A stretch of DNA of 59,196 bases from Flavobacterium sp. 1355 (GCF_017833415.1 NZ_JAFICC010000022.1:1-59196), one strand, 5' to 3'. Counted from the first letter of the stretch, positions 16,179 through 24,191 are shown. Numbers and translations: made by a program. Notes: generated by a model not told the origin, from the sequence alone.

Positions 16179-16580
16179 TTATTTGATCACTTTTTCCATC
16201 ATTTTTTCAGGATGTGCCAATGGAGTAAAACCAAATTTCTCATATAAAAAATGAGCATCTGTTGTTGCCAGACGCCAGATTTTTACCTCTTGTAATTCTG
16301 GATCCTTCATCATGTTTTCTATTAATAAAGAAGAATAACCATTACCACGAAATTCTTCTGAAATAAAAACATCCATCAAATAGGCAAAAACAATATAATC
16401 TGTAATTACACGGGCAAAACCAATTTGTTTTCCGTTAAGATAAATCCCAAAGCAAACCGATGTATCAATTGTTTTTTGCACCTCTTCCATCGTTCTGCCG
16501 GCTGCCCAATATATATCTTTTAAAAAATTTTGAATAAACGGGACGTCGAGTTTGCTTTTATCTTTTGAAACTTCAATCAT
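16179..16580 (-). CDS. GNAT family N-acetyltransferase
   Basis: A cytoplasmic acetyl-CoA-dependent acyltransferase of 133 residues, the normal GNAT length. The core has the strand-helix block VFISEEFRGNGYSSLLIENM, in which RGNGYS is the pyrophosphate-binding R/QxxGxG/A loop, preceded by IGFARVITD and followed by ATTDAHFLYEKFGF. It follows the cyclase gene by 42 bases on the same strand. The acceptor substrate cannot be predicted. Confidence 0.9.
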   Translation of the reverse strand: MIEVSKDKSKLDVPFIQNFLKDIYWAAGRTMEEVQKTIDTSVCFGIYLNGKQIGFARVITDYIVFAYLMDVFISEEFRGNGYSSLLIENMMKDPELQEVKIWRLATTDAHFLYEKFGFTPLAHPEKMMEKVIK

Positions 16581-16622
16581 ATTAATTGTAAATTTAGATT
16601 TTAGAAAAGTAGATTTTAAGCT

Positions 16623-17378
16623 CTAAAATGTTTTATATAAAATTGGTTTGCTGGGGCTTGCATCATTTTCAAACGATGCGATTTGTAGATTTAGTATATA
16701 ATCTCCATCTGCGATTTCATCAGGAACATAAATCATTTCTGTAATTGTGGCATTTAATCTTGCGTCATCGTTTAAAATTTCCGTATTTGTTACGTTCCAA
16801 AACCCTTTATGCGCTAATAATTTTCCTTTGTCATGTTCCCTGTCAACACTTGGTAAATCAATTAATAAATGTTGAATTTCGCTTTCGCGGATGAAGATTG
16901 CAGCATCCTCAGACAGATAAGGCGGGTTTGTATTCGAATATTTTCTTGATTTCTTTTCTTTTTCGTTTGGGAGTGTTCTAATAATAATCGCTTCCGGCTG
17001 TGTTCCGTTTAAGCAATCTGAAATTTGATCTTTGGTTATAACTAAATCTTCGCCAATTATCTCAGGTTTCACTGTAATCAATTTTGCAAAAAAGAAGAAC
17101 TGCCTTAATGCCTGATTGATACTGTAGAACTCACGGGTAATATGACCCAGACATTCTGTATGCGTACCATGCCCGTGCGGATTGAAGAAAATATTATTGA
17201 AGTTCGTTGATGATTTACCTTCAGAAACTTTTCCGATCCAGTCTCCAAAAACAACGGGTTCAATAACCGGTTTTTCAATATACCACGCAATCGGATTTTC
17301 GTCTGTATTAGTTAATGGAATTGAGATATCAATAGGCTTTGATAAGTCAATTTCGAAGTTGTTGATTTTTGCTTTCAT
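16623..17378 (-). CDS. Cyclase / kynurenine formamidase-like hydrolase
   Basis: A metal-dependent amide or lactone hydrolase of 251 residues. The family motif appears as NPHGHGTHTECLGH (near residues 69-82), which supplies the His and acidic metal ligands; the second conserved area is LLIDLPSVDREHDKG. A Glu replaces the more common Asp after HGTH. Homologues include kynurenine formamidase, but no other tryptophan-degradation gene is nearby, so only the superfamily is certain. Its start lies only 7 bases inside the neighbouring inverted repeat (17386), so its own upstream control region has been displaced by the cassette. Confidence 0.85.
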   Translation of the reverse strand: MKAKINNFEIDLSKPIDISIPLTNTDENPIAWYIEKPVIEPVVFGDWIGKVSEGKSSTNFNNIFFNPHGHGTHTECLGHITREFYSINQALRQFFFFAKLITVKPEIIGEDLVITKDQISDCLNGTQPEAIIIRTLPNEKEKKSRKYSNTNPPYLSEDAAIFIRESEIQHLLIDLPSVDREHDKGKLLAHKGFWNVTNTEILNDDARLNATITEMIYVPDEIADGDYILNLQIASFENDASPSKPILYKTF

Positions 17379-17385
17379 AGTTATT

Positions 17386-17427
17386 TTAACCGCAACGTTC
17401 GCTAAGATTTACGCAAAGTTTGCTAAG
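17386..17427 (+). repeat. Left inverted repeat of the GxxExxY cassette
   Basis: Begins TTAACCGCAACGTTCGCTAA and ends TTTGCTAAG. It contains the internal direct words TTCGCTAAG and TTTGCTAAG. A related sequence stands alone at 35871-35916. Confidence 0.85.
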
Positions 17428-17431
17428 TTTT

Positions 17432-17809
17432 TTAAAGATTGTTTACCACTCTTCTTATTCCATTTTTTATTAAAGAAACATTGAAATTTATTAATAAACC
17501 CAGTTTGCAATTTGTTAGTTTTAAATAAGTCAAAAGTTGTGCAAAATGAATTTCATTTAATGAATCTACAGATTTTATCTCCAAAATTAGTTTATTTTCT
17601 ACTAAAATATCTAATCGGTATCCAACATCTAATTTTACTTCTTCATAAATTAGAGGTAAGGCTTTTTGCTTCTCTATTTGCAGCCCTAGTTTCTTCAATT
17701 CATAAAATAAACATTCTTCATAAGCACTTTCAAGAAGACCAGGACCTAAAGTTTGATGGACCTTTAAAGCTGAATTAAAGACAATTCGGGATAAATCATT
17801 TTCTGACAT
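17432..17809 (-). CDS. GxxExxY protein, PD-(D/E)XK nuclease-like
   Basis: A 125-residue protein of the GxxExxY family (PDDEXK_3). The name-giving motif is GLLESAY at residues 24-30. A PD-(D/E)XK-type catalytic set follows: Asp67 in YRLDILV and Glu77-x-Lys79 in LEIKS. The family resembles restriction-type nucleases, but its substrate and role are not established. The gene has its own -7-like box (TACATTTG, minus strand, 17832-17839) and lies entirely within 42-bp inverted repeats, which suggests that gene and repeats travel together. The gene call is firm. Confidence 0.9.
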   Translation of the reverse strand: MSENDLSRIVFNSALKVHQTLGPGLLESAYEECLFYELKKLGLQIEKQKALPLIYEEVKLDVGYRLDILVENKLILEIKSVDSLNEIHFAQLLTYLKLTNCKLGLLINFNVSLIKNGIRRVVNNL

Positions 17810-17831
17810 AAGAAATTTAAATATTAAAAGT

Positions 17832-17839
17832 CAAATGTA
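17832..17839 (-). promoter_or_regulatory. Candidate -7 element of the GxxExxY gene
   Basis: TACATTTG on the minus strand lies 22 bases before the ATG, inside the inverted repeats. The nearest TTG is 26 bases further up, too far for a confident full promoter. Confidence 0.4.
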
Positions 17840-17875
17840 GTATTTAAAAAATAAATTTATTCTTACAAAAAAAAC

Positions 17876-17917
17876 TTTAGCGTGCTTTGCGTAAATCTTA
17901 GCGAACCTTGCGGTTAA
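17876..17917 (-). repeat. Right inverted repeat of the GxxExxY cassette
   Basis: Reverse complement of the left arm with five differences: one at arm position 11, three at 34-36 and one at 42. It ends two bases from the hemW stop codon. Confidence 0.85.
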
Positions 17918-17919
17918 AC

Positions 17920-19050
17920 TTAAGAATCTAAATAAAACAAATCACTTGCAATTCCATCTGTTAAGAATTTTCCTTTTGCAGTAGGTTTTAGAATATTATT
18001 TTCGATTGAAAGTAAATCGTCGTTCAGGAATTTTTCAGATTGTTTTTTGAGATAATCCAAATATTCTACCCCAAATTCATTTTCAATTTTGTCTAATGAA
18101 ACGCCCCAAATCGTTCGCAATCCGGTCATAATATATTCATTATAACGATCAGATGTTGTTAGTATTTCACTTTCTAATGGGAGGTCGTTGTTCTGAATCG
18201 ATTTTAGATAAAGCGAATTATTTGCAATATTCCACCCTCTCTTTTTGCCATCGTAACTATGCGCAGACGGGCCTATACCGATATATTTTTTACCCAGCCA
18301 ATAAGCCGAATTGTTTTTAGAGAAATAGTTTTCTTTTCCGAAATTCGATAATTCATAATGGATGAAACCATTTTTTTGAAGTATTTCAACCAAAATCATA
18401 AAATGATTTGAAGCCGCTTCGTCTTGTGGTGCAGCAACTTTTCCTGTTTGTATTAATTTGCTCAAAGCCGTTTTGGGCTCTACGGTCAAGGCATAACTCG
18501 AAATATGCGGAATACCGAAACTCAAAGCTGTTTCTATATTTTGCTGCCACATTTCATCACTCATTCCCGGAATTCCGTAAATTAAATCGAGTGATATATT
18601 ATCAAAATATTTTGTTGCTTCGGCAAGACAATTTTTGGCTTCTGCCGAATTATGAGCGCGGTTCATCATTTTTAAATCTTCTTCAAAAAAAGACTGGATC
18701 CCGATGCTCAAACGGTTTATTGGACTTTTATATAATTCAAAAATCCTTTCTTTAGACAAATCATCAGGATTGGCTTCGAGTGTAATTTCAGGATTTTGGG
18801 CAACTTTGTAATTTTTATAAACAGTATCAATTAAAAATTGCAATTCAGAATTTTCTAAGACAGATGGAGTTCCGCCTCCAAAGTAAATGGTTTCTACAGT
18901 ATCGTTTTCGAACTCACTTTTGCGAATAACAATTTCTTTGGCTAAAGCCAAAACCATTTCCTCTTTCTTTTTCATTGAAGTTGAAAAATGAAAATCACAG
19001 TAATGGCAAGCCTGCTTGCAAAAAGGGATATGAATGTAGATTCCTGACAT
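17920..19050 (-). CDS. hemW: Radical SAM heme chaperone HemW
   Basis: A cytoplasmic radical S-adenosylmethionine protein thought to deliver heme to respiratory enzymes; formerly annotated as oxygen-independent coproporphyrinogen oxidase. From the ATG at 19050 the protein begins MSGIYIHIPFCKQACHYC, giving the iron-sulfur motif CxxxCxxC at Cys11, Cys15 and Cys18 plus the HemW-typical early position. The SAM-binding GGGTPS block and the HemW C-terminal winged region follow. The frame is open up to 19095, but that extension would run through the terminator at 19053-19080, so 19050 is the start. Length is 376 residues. Confidence 0.93.
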   Translation of the reverse strand: MSGIYIHIPFCKQACHYCDFHFSTSMKKKEEMVLALAKEIVIRKSEFENDTVETIYFGGGTPSVLENSELQFLIDTVYKNYKVAQNPEITLEANPDDLSKERIFELYKSPINRLSIGIQSFFEEDLKMMNRAHNSAEAKNCLAEATKYFDNISLDLIYGIPGMSDEMWQQNIETALSFGIPHISSYALTVEPKTALSKLIQTGKVAAPQDEAASNHFMILVEILQKNGFIHYELSNFGKENYFSKNNSAYWLGKKYIGIGPSAHSYDGKKRGWNIANNSLYLKSIQNNDLPLESEILTTSDRYNEYIMTGLRTIWGVSLDKIENEFGVEYLDYLKKQSEKFLNDDLLSIENNILKPTAKGKFLTDGIASDLFYLDS

Positions 19051-19052
19051 AA

Positions 19053-19080
19053 TAAAAAAAGAGCAAGATAAATCTTGCTC
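19053..19080 (-). terminator. Terminator of the lipoprotein gene
   Basis: GAGCAAGAT and ATCTTGCTC arms (19061-19080) are followed on the minus strand by a run of seven U. It is 40 bases after the lipoprotein stop and just before the hemW ATG. Confidence 0.8.
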
Positions 19081-19119
19081 TTCAATAATCAACATTAATT
19101 AATGATAAATTATGTTTTT

Positions 19120-19971
19120 TTAGAATAACGGAACACCTTCTTTGAAGGTACCGTTTGAGATTACAATTTTTGAACCATTTGTTGGGTGGGTAGCAGTTAA
19201 GCTAAATGTTCCTGCAACATAATAATCACTGATTGTGGTATAAGTTATTGTTCCTGCAACTTCATAATCTACATATTCTTTAATTGTTACATCATATTTT
19301 TGAAAAGCAACTTTAATTTCAGAATTATTTGTAAAAGTATGTGCACCAGATTCAGAATCATCTGGTAGTGTAATTGCAAAATTATATTCGCTGTCATTAT
19401 CTATATTCAGCATTTTAACCCCGTCAGTTGTCGATGTACTCATCGACAAACCATGCCAGTCTTTTCCGTCTATTTTAGCAAAAGTTCCCTGTCCCGGAAT
19501 TAAAGGATCTATTTCTTTGTACGAAACTTTAAAAGATCCGCTTATAATTACAGATTCAGATTCAAGGTCATAAGCGTTTTCGTATACTTTTCCTGAAAAT
19601 TTTACTTGTACGGTTTTGTCTTTAATATTCAGGTCTTCTAAAGTAAAAGTAAACGTATTTGCAGTAAAGTTTTCTGAAGCTTCCATATAAGGCAAATCAC
19701 TATTTGCAGTCGCTCCATGTGTAAAAGATTGATATAGATTTCCGTAAACATTAAATTTAAAATCGATAGCTACACCCTGAGTTGATGTTCCCGTTACTTC
19801 AATATGATCTCCCTGTTTTAAGGCTTCCCAAGTTGTAACTGTTTTTACCTCATTATTGTAGGTGAGGTTAAAATAAGATTCTGCAGATTCATCTTCTTTA
19901 TTATCATCAGAAGAACAAGAGGTAATTAATGCGGTAAATAAAACAAAAGCAATAAGTTTGATTTTTGTCAT
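19120..19971 (-). CDS. Hypothetical lipoprotein
   Basis: A secreted lipoprotein of 283 residues with leader ending ITSCSSDD (Cys19). The acidic residues after the Cys are typical of surface-exported Bacteroidota lipoproteins. The remainder is beta-rich and threonine/serine-rich (TGTSTQGVAIDFKFNVYG, ISGSFKVSYKEI, AGTITYTTISDYY) and may form two similar sandwich halves. I do not recognise a family. It is followed by a terminator and preceded by a palindrome lying on its candidate promoter. Confidence 0.75.
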   Translation of the reverse strand: MTKIKLIAFVLFTALITSCSSDDNKEDESAESYFNLTYNNEVKTVTTWEALKQGDHIEVTGTSTQGVAIDFKFNVYGNLYQSFTHGATANSDLPYMEASENFTANTFTFTLEDLNIKDKTVQVKFSGKVYENAYDLESESVIISGSFKVSYKEIDPLIPGQGTFAKIDGKDWHGLSMSTSTTDGVKMLNIDNDSEYNFAITLPDDSESGAHTFTNNSEIKVAFQKYDVTIKEYVDYEVAGTITYTTISDYYVAGTFSLTATHPTNGSKIVISNGTFKEGVPLF

Positions 19972-19978
19972 TAGGTAA

Positions 19979-20006
19979 ATTTGTTAAGTTAATTTTAACA
20001 AATATA
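19979..20006 (-). promoter_or_regulatory. Candidate -7 element with overlapping palindrome
   Basis: TATATTTG (minus strand, 20006-19999) overlaps a perfect 9-bp inverted repeat, ATTTGTTAA (19979-19987) and TTAACAAAT (19995-20003), just before the lipoprotein ATG at 19971. No good -33 box is seen. Confidence 0.45.
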
Positions 20007-20007
20007 A

Positions 20008-20562
20008 CTATTTTCTTATCTTGTCTTCATTCTGTTTCACAAAAGCATCCCAACCCGAATAACTTTTTCCTGCAACTATTTTTCCGGAATTAAAGAAATG
20101 ACAAACTGCAGCCGCCAGACCATCTGTTGAATCAAGATTTTTAGGCAATTCTTTTAAACCCAAAAGCTGTTGTAGCATTTTGGCAACTTGTTCTTTACTG
20201 GCATTTCCGTTTCCGGTAATCGCCATTTTTATTTTTTTTGGTTCGTATTCCGTAATCGGAATATCTCTCGAAAGTCCCGCTGCCATTGCAACGCCTTGTG
20301 CGCGTCCCAATTTTAGCATCGATTGCACGTTTTTTCCAAAGAAAGGAGCTTCAATCGCAATTTCATCTGGATGATGCGTTTCGATTAGTTCGATAGTTCT
20401 TTCAAAAATGATCTTTAGTTTTTGGTAATGATTGTCGTATTTAGACAATTGCAGTTCGTTTAACTGCAAAAACTCCATTTTTTTATTAATGACTTTTATC
20501 AATCCAAACCCCATAATTGTAGTCCCGGGGTCAATTCCTAATATGATGCGTTCTTTTGTCAA
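20008..20562 (-). CDS. ruvC: Crossover junction endodeoxyribonuclease RuvC
   Basis: Cytoplasmic Holliday-junction resolvase that cuts four-way DNA junctions during recombinational repair with RuvAB. Length 184 is typical. The acidic catalytic set of the RNase H-like fold is visible: Asp11 in GIDPGTT, Glu71 in IAIEAPFF, and Asp144/Asp147 in LDSTDGLAAAVCH. The basic stretch EYEPKKIKMAITGNGNASKEQV is the conserved junction-binding block. No ruvA or ruvB is adjacent, as is common in Bacteroidota. Confidence 0.96.
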   Translation of the reverse strand: MTKERIILGIDPGTTIMGFGLIKVINKKMEFLQLNELQLSKYDNHYQKLKIIFERTIELIETHHPDEIAIEAPFFGKNVQSMLKLGRAQGVAMAAGLSRDIPITEYEPKKIKMAITGNGNASKEQVAKMLQQLLGLKELPKNLDSTDGLAAAVCHFFNSGKIVAGKSYSGWDAFVKQNEDKIRK

Positions 20563-20638
20563 GGTTTTTGTTTCAGGTTTTTGTTTCAGGTTTCAAGTTT
20601 TTTGAAAAATGATACCTATTCATTTTCTCATTTTCAAA

Positions 20639-20667
20639 TTGCCACATTCTCAAATTGATTACTTTTG
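20639..20667 (+). promoter_or_regulatory. Promoter of the flippase-like/GT2 pair
   Basis: TTG (20639-20641), 18 bases, TACTTTTG (20660-20667), only four bases before the ATG at 20672. Transcription would begin at or beside the start codon, giving an almost leaderless message. Confidence 0.55.
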
Positions 20668-20671
20668 CGGC

Positions 20672-21616
20672 ATGATTTCAATTCCTCACAAAGCTAAACA
20701 ATTCCTTGTTTTTTTGGTCAAACTTTTAATTGTTGGCGGCGCATTTTATTTTATATACAATCAACTCGCTAATAACGATAAATTAGACTGGCAAAAATTT
20801 ATCACCTTATTCCGCAAAAACCAATCTGTTTTGGGAATTGGGTTTATTTTACTGTTAAGTATTTTGAATCGTTATTTCGAAATTCTGAAATGGCAAAACC
20901 TGGCAAAAGTAATCCATGAAATTTCACTTCATGAAGCTACAAAACAAGTCTTAGCAGCATTAACAGCGGGAATTTTTACACCAAACGGAGTAGGAGAGTA
21001 TGCCGGAAAAGCATTATATTATCCAAAATCTGATACTAAAAAAGTAGTTTTCCTAAACCTGATTTGCAACGGAATCCAAATGGTTTTAACCGTCATTTTT
21101 GGTATTTTCGGATTGTTGTATTTCAATGCAAAGTTTGATGTCATTACAACCAGAACAGTTGCAATCTTATTTGGTGGTTTTTTATTGATTTTAATTCTTT
21201 TGTTTTCCATTAAAAAAATAAAAATAAAAGGATATTCAATAGAAAAACTAATCCATAAAATCAACGAAATTCCGAAATCTGTACATCAAAAAAACATCTT
21301 GTTAGGGCTCTGCCGTTATTTGGTTTTTTCCCATCAATATTATTTTTTGTTTCTCGCTTTTGATGTTGATTTACCCTATTTAACTTTAATGGCCGCTGTA
21401 ACATCGGTTTATTTTCTGGCTTCTTCATTGCCTACATTTCAATTTTTAGATTTTGCCGTAAAAGGAAGTGTCGCTATTTATTTCTTTGGAATTTTGGGTG
21501 TAAATGAATGGATTGTTGTTTTTATTTCCACTCTAATGTGGTTTTTAAATGTTGTACTTCCGGTTATTTTAGGAAGCTATTATGTACTTAATTTTAAAAC
21601 AAAAACAGTTGCATGA
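20672..21616 (+). CDS. Lysylphosphatidylglycerol synthase TM-region family protein
   Basis: An integral membrane protein of 314 residues (from the ATG at 20672) with seven to eight hydrophobic segments, belonging to the UPF0104/AglD-like family related to the flippase part of MprF. The block TPNGVGEYAGKALYYPK is characteristic. The frame is open up to 20609, but that part precedes the promoter and lacks family similarity. Its stop overlaps the ATG of the next gene by four bases, so it is translationally coupled to a glycosyltransferase; a role in moving or making an envelope glycolipid is plausible but unproven. Confidence 0.82.
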   Translation: MISIPHKAKQFLVFLVKLLIVGGAFYFIYNQLANNDKLDWQKFITLFRKNQSVLGIGFILLLSILNRYFEILKWQNLAKVIHEISLHEATKQVLAALTAGIFTPNGVGEYAGKALYYPKSDTKKVVFLNLICNGIQMVLTVIFGIFGLLYFNAKFDVITTRTVAILFGGFLLILILLFSIKKIKIKGYSIEKLIHKINEIPKSVHQKNILLGLCRYLVFSHQYYFLFLAFDVDLPYLTLMAAVTSVYFLASSLPTFQFLDFAVKGSVAIYFFGILGVNEWIVVFISTLMWFLNVVLPVILGSYYVLNFKTKTVA

Positions 21617-22716
21617 GTCTGGCTCTCTTCATAATACTCACAATTTATGTACTTGCAATTGGACTGCTTATTTATGGTTTTTTTAAAGTAAAAAAATATA
21701 AAAGTTCTAATTTGCAGCCTGTAACGAGTTTTACGATCCTTATACCGTTTCGCAATGAAAAGCAAAATTTGCCAATACTTTTAGCAAGTTTTCAAAATTT
21801 AAATTATCCTTTTCATTTATTCGAAGTTATTTTGATTGATGATGATTCTGATGAAAAATTTCAGCTTTCAGATTTTGCGTTTCAGGTTTCAGTAATTGAT
21901 AATATCCGTATTTCAAATTCACCCAAAAAGGATGCAATCGTTACGGCTATGAAACACGTGAAAACCGATTGGGTTATCACAACCGATGCCGATTGCATAG
22001 TACAGAAAAATTGGCTATTGGCTTTTGATAATTATATTCAGGAAAACAATATTTCTATGCTTGCAGGAGCTGTTACTTATAATTGCGAAAATTCTTTTTT
22101 GCATCATTTCCAGCAATTGGATCTTACCAGTTTACAAGGCGCAACAATTGGCAGTTTCGGAATAAAAAAAGCTTTTATGTGTAACGGAGCCAATTTTGCT
22201 TATAAGAAGTCATTGTTTGAAAAATCGAATGGTTTTGACGGAAACAATAAAATAGCAAGCGGAGATGATGTTTTTTTGCTCCAAAAAGTTGTAAATAATA
22301 ACCCTAAAGAGGTTCGTTACTTAAAAGCTCAAGAGGCAATTGTCATTACAAAACCAACAGAAACCTGGAAATCTTTATTTTATCAAAGAGTTCGTTGGGC
22401 AGCAAAAACAAGTTCGTATCAGAGTATGTTCGGAAAAGGACTGGGATTGATTGTATTCTTTACTAATTTGAGTTTTGTTTTCGGCTTTATACTGATGATT
22501 TTTGGAATCTGTTTCTGGCCGTTTTTTGTTTTGTTTGTCTTTCTGAAGTTTATTTTTGACTTTGTACTGATTTTTATCACAAACGATTTTCTGACAAACA
22601 GACAAATAAAAAGCTTATTTCTGAGTAGTCTGCTTTATCCGTTTTTTAGTTCTGGAGTAGCTTTATACAGTTTGTTTGGTTCTTATAAATGGAAAGATAG
22701 AAGCTTTAAGGCTTAA
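21613..22716 (+). CDS. Family 2 glycosyltransferase, membrane-anchored
   Basis: A processive-type GT2 enzyme of 367 residues at the inner membrane. An N-terminal helix (2-24) is followed by the catalytic domain with LIPFRNE, the nucleotide-sugar DDDSD block near 76-80, metal motif DAD near 127, GDD, and QRVRW near 258, the acceptor-loop QxxRW signature. Three or four helices close the protein. It overlaps the upstream membrane gene by ATGA. Its 3' end overlaps the convergent lipoprotein gene by 11 bases. The sugar donor cannot be told. Confidence 0.9.
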   Translation: MSLALFIILTIYVLAIGLLIYGFFKVKKYKSSNLQPVTSFTILIPFRNEKQNLPILLASFQNLNYPFHLFEVILIDDDSDEKFQLSDFAFQVSVIDNIRISNSPKKDAIVTAMKHVKTDWVITTDADCIVQKNWLLAFDNYIQENNISMLAGAVTYNCENSFLHHFQQLDLTSLQGATIGSFGIKKAFMCNGANFAYKKSLFEKSNGFDGNNKIASGDDVFLLQKVVNNNPKEVRYLKAQEAIVITKPTETWKSLFYQRVRWAAKTSSYQSMFGKGLGLIVFFTNLSFVFGFILMIFGICFWPFFVLFVFLKFIFDFVLIFITNDFLTNRQIKSLFLSSLLYPFFSSGVALYSLFGSYKWKDRSFKA

Positions 22717-23209
22717 TGATTTTCTTCTTTGTATTCTTTTCTTTTAAGATTACCGGTAGTATAAATTGAGTTTTTACAGGAACTCCACGTTTTATTGCCG
22801 GATTTATTTTTGGAAAATCAATTAAGCGCGCCTGCAGAATACTGTCAACTTTGATAGTGTCATAAGCAATAGCATCTTGTGGGAATTGCGGTTCAAACTT
22901 TATTGCAGCATTTGGAAAAACAGTTACTTTAACTTGTATAGTATCAAGTTGAGGATAAAGAACAGCAAGAGAATCAACATCTAGTTTTTCCTGAATAAGC
23001 TGTGCCATTTTTTCAAAGAAACATTGTTGGCGCAGTTTCTTTTCGGCAATTTTTTCGCAATCGGCAACAGACGGAAATTCGTCAACTTCTTTCCAGTTAA
23101 TAGATTTCAATTCTTTTTGTAATAACTCTTTTTCAGACGGAATCTGCTTCTCAAAATATTGACAAGAATGTAAAAGTAAAACGAATAAAAAAAGTGAAAA
23201 CTGCTTCAA
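22706..23209 (-). CDS. Lipoprotein with TonB-C-terminal-like fold, TTG start
   Basis: An unusual start decides this gene. Read from the TTG at 23209, the protein begins MKQFSLFLFVLLLHSCQYFE, a near-ideal lipoprotein leader with lipobox LHSC. Starting at any upstream ATG would add a long non-signal segment and overlap the preceding gene. The mature protein (about 150 residues) has a helical acidic half and a C-terminal half, YPQLDTIQVKVTVFPNAAIK to VPVKTQFILPVIL, that resembles the TonB C-terminal domain. It lies 49 bases downstream of an exported hypothetical. Function unknown; the TonB resemblance is moderate. Confidence 0.65.
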   Translation of the reverse strand: MKQFSLFLFVLLLHSCQYFEKQIPSEKELLQKELKSINWKEVDEFPSVADCEKIAEKKLRQQCFFEKMAQLIQEKLDVDSLAVLYPQLDTIQVKVTVFPNAAIKFEPQFPQDAIAYDTIKVDSILQARLIDFPKINPAIKRGVPVKTQFILPVILKEKNTKKKIIKP

Positions 23210-23258
23210 GGGATTATTGTTGAATTGAACTAAGAAAAACTGAGGTATAAAAATACAA

Positions 23259-23645
23259 TTATTTTTTTTGTGAAGCCTTGTATTGCATATATTCTTCATA
23301 ACTTTCAGAAAGCCATTTTTCTTTATTTTGTGCAGCAACTTTTTTTTGGTCAGGATATAAGATTCCCAGACGATCAGAAAATGTTGCAATTTGTACCGTG
23401 TAATTGTAAAATTCAGTTTTGCTCAAAACAACATTCAAATCACTTTTGCGGTTAAAGTATTCAAAAAAAAGAGTATCGAAGTCTTTCATCGAGAAATTTA
23501 GAACCTTTTTCTTTGTACTTTTATAAATACTGTCCTGAATCAATTGGTCTTCTATGGATAGTTTTTTGGTTTGCGCATGTATTTTATTATTGATTGGGAA
23601 AGCCAAAAAACAGATTAAAAATAAAATTGCTAAAAGTCTGTACAT
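23259..23645 (-). CDS. Exported hypothetical protein
   Basis: A 128-residue protein with a signal peptide (1-24, cleavage after KIHA) and a helical, charged mature part (DQLIQDSIYKSTKKKVLNF, WLSESYEEYMQYKA). I recognise no family. It forms a two-gene unit with the TTG-start lipoprotein downstream. A TAATTTTG box on the minus strand at 23673-23680, about 28 bases before the ATG, may be its -7 element. Confidence 0.65.
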   Translation of the reverse strand: MYRLLAILFLICFLAFPINNKIHAQTKKLSIEDQLIQDSIYKSTKKKVLNFSMKDFDTLFFEYFNRKSDLNVVLSKTEFYNYTVQIATFSDRLGILYPDQKKVAAQNKEKWLSESYEEYMQYKASQKK

Positions 23646-23690
23646 TATAATATTACTAAATTATTGTAAGTGCAAAATTACAAAAAAAAT

Positions 23691-24191
23691 ATGGATTCAC
23701 TATTGTTATTATTAGGTTTTGTGTGCATAATTGTTGGTATTTTTGGTAGTTTCATGCCAGTTTTGCCAGGTCTTTCAAGTTGTTGGGTAGGTTTGTTATT
23801 GCTCTACCTGACAAAAGCGGTAGAAAATAATTACTGGGTTCTCGGTATTACACTTTTAATAACTGTAATTATTACTGTTCTCGATTATGTTATACCGGCA
23901 AAAGGTACAAAAAAATTTGGCGGAAGTTCTTACGGAGTCTGGGGTACTAATATCGGTTTAATTGTCGGAATCCTTTCTCCAATTCCGTTTGGGGTTATTA
24001 TAGGACCTTTTGTCGGAGCATTGATTGGTGAATTGATGTATGATTCAAAAAATCACCAACGTGCGTTAAAAGCAGCAACAGGATCATTATTAGGATTTCT
24101 TGCATCAAGTTTTATTAATTTTTTGTTTTGTGTCATTTACCTTGGTATTTTTATAAGTATTGTGTGGCAAAACAGAGCTCTATTATTTTAA
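23691..24191 (+). CDS. DUF456 family membrane protein
   Basis: A small inner-membrane protein of 166 residues from the ATG at 23691; an in-frame GTG at 23670 is less likely. It has four to five hydrophobic helices with glycine-rich turns (GSFMPVLPGLSSCW, KKFGGSSYGVWGTNIG, GIIIGPFVGALIGE-like VIIGPFVGALIGEL), the diagnostic DUF456 blocks. Function is unknown. It is divergent from the gene at 23259-23645, with some 45 bases between the two starts. Confidence 0.85.
   Translation: MDSLLLLLGFVCIIVGIFGSFMPVLPGLSSCWVGLLLLYLTKAVENNYWVLGITLLITVIITVLDYVIPAKGTKKFGGSSYGVWGTNIGLIVGILSPIPFGVIIGPFVGALIGELMYDSKNHQRALKAATGSLLGFLASSFINFLFCVIYLGIFISIVWQNRALLF

Larger units (their letters stand above)
17386..17917. 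mobile_element. Putative GxxExxY cassette bounded by 42-bp inverted repeats
   Basis: Two 42-bp arms (17386-17427 and 17876-17917) are reverse complements with 37 of 42 positions identical, and they enclose a single nuclease-like gene. The unit fits tightly between the hemW stop codon (17920) and the cyclase start codon (17378). No target-site duplication is visible. The boundaries and the repeat symmetry are seen directly; mobility is inference. Confidence 0.6.

Noticed and set aside
17512..17778. Plus-strand frame inside the GxxExxY gene
   Set aside because: Antisense shadow; the minus frame carries all family motifs.
19051..19095. Longer N-terminus for HemW
   Set aside because: The extra residues would be encoded by a terminator hairpin, and the HemW family begins just before the CxxxCxxC motif.
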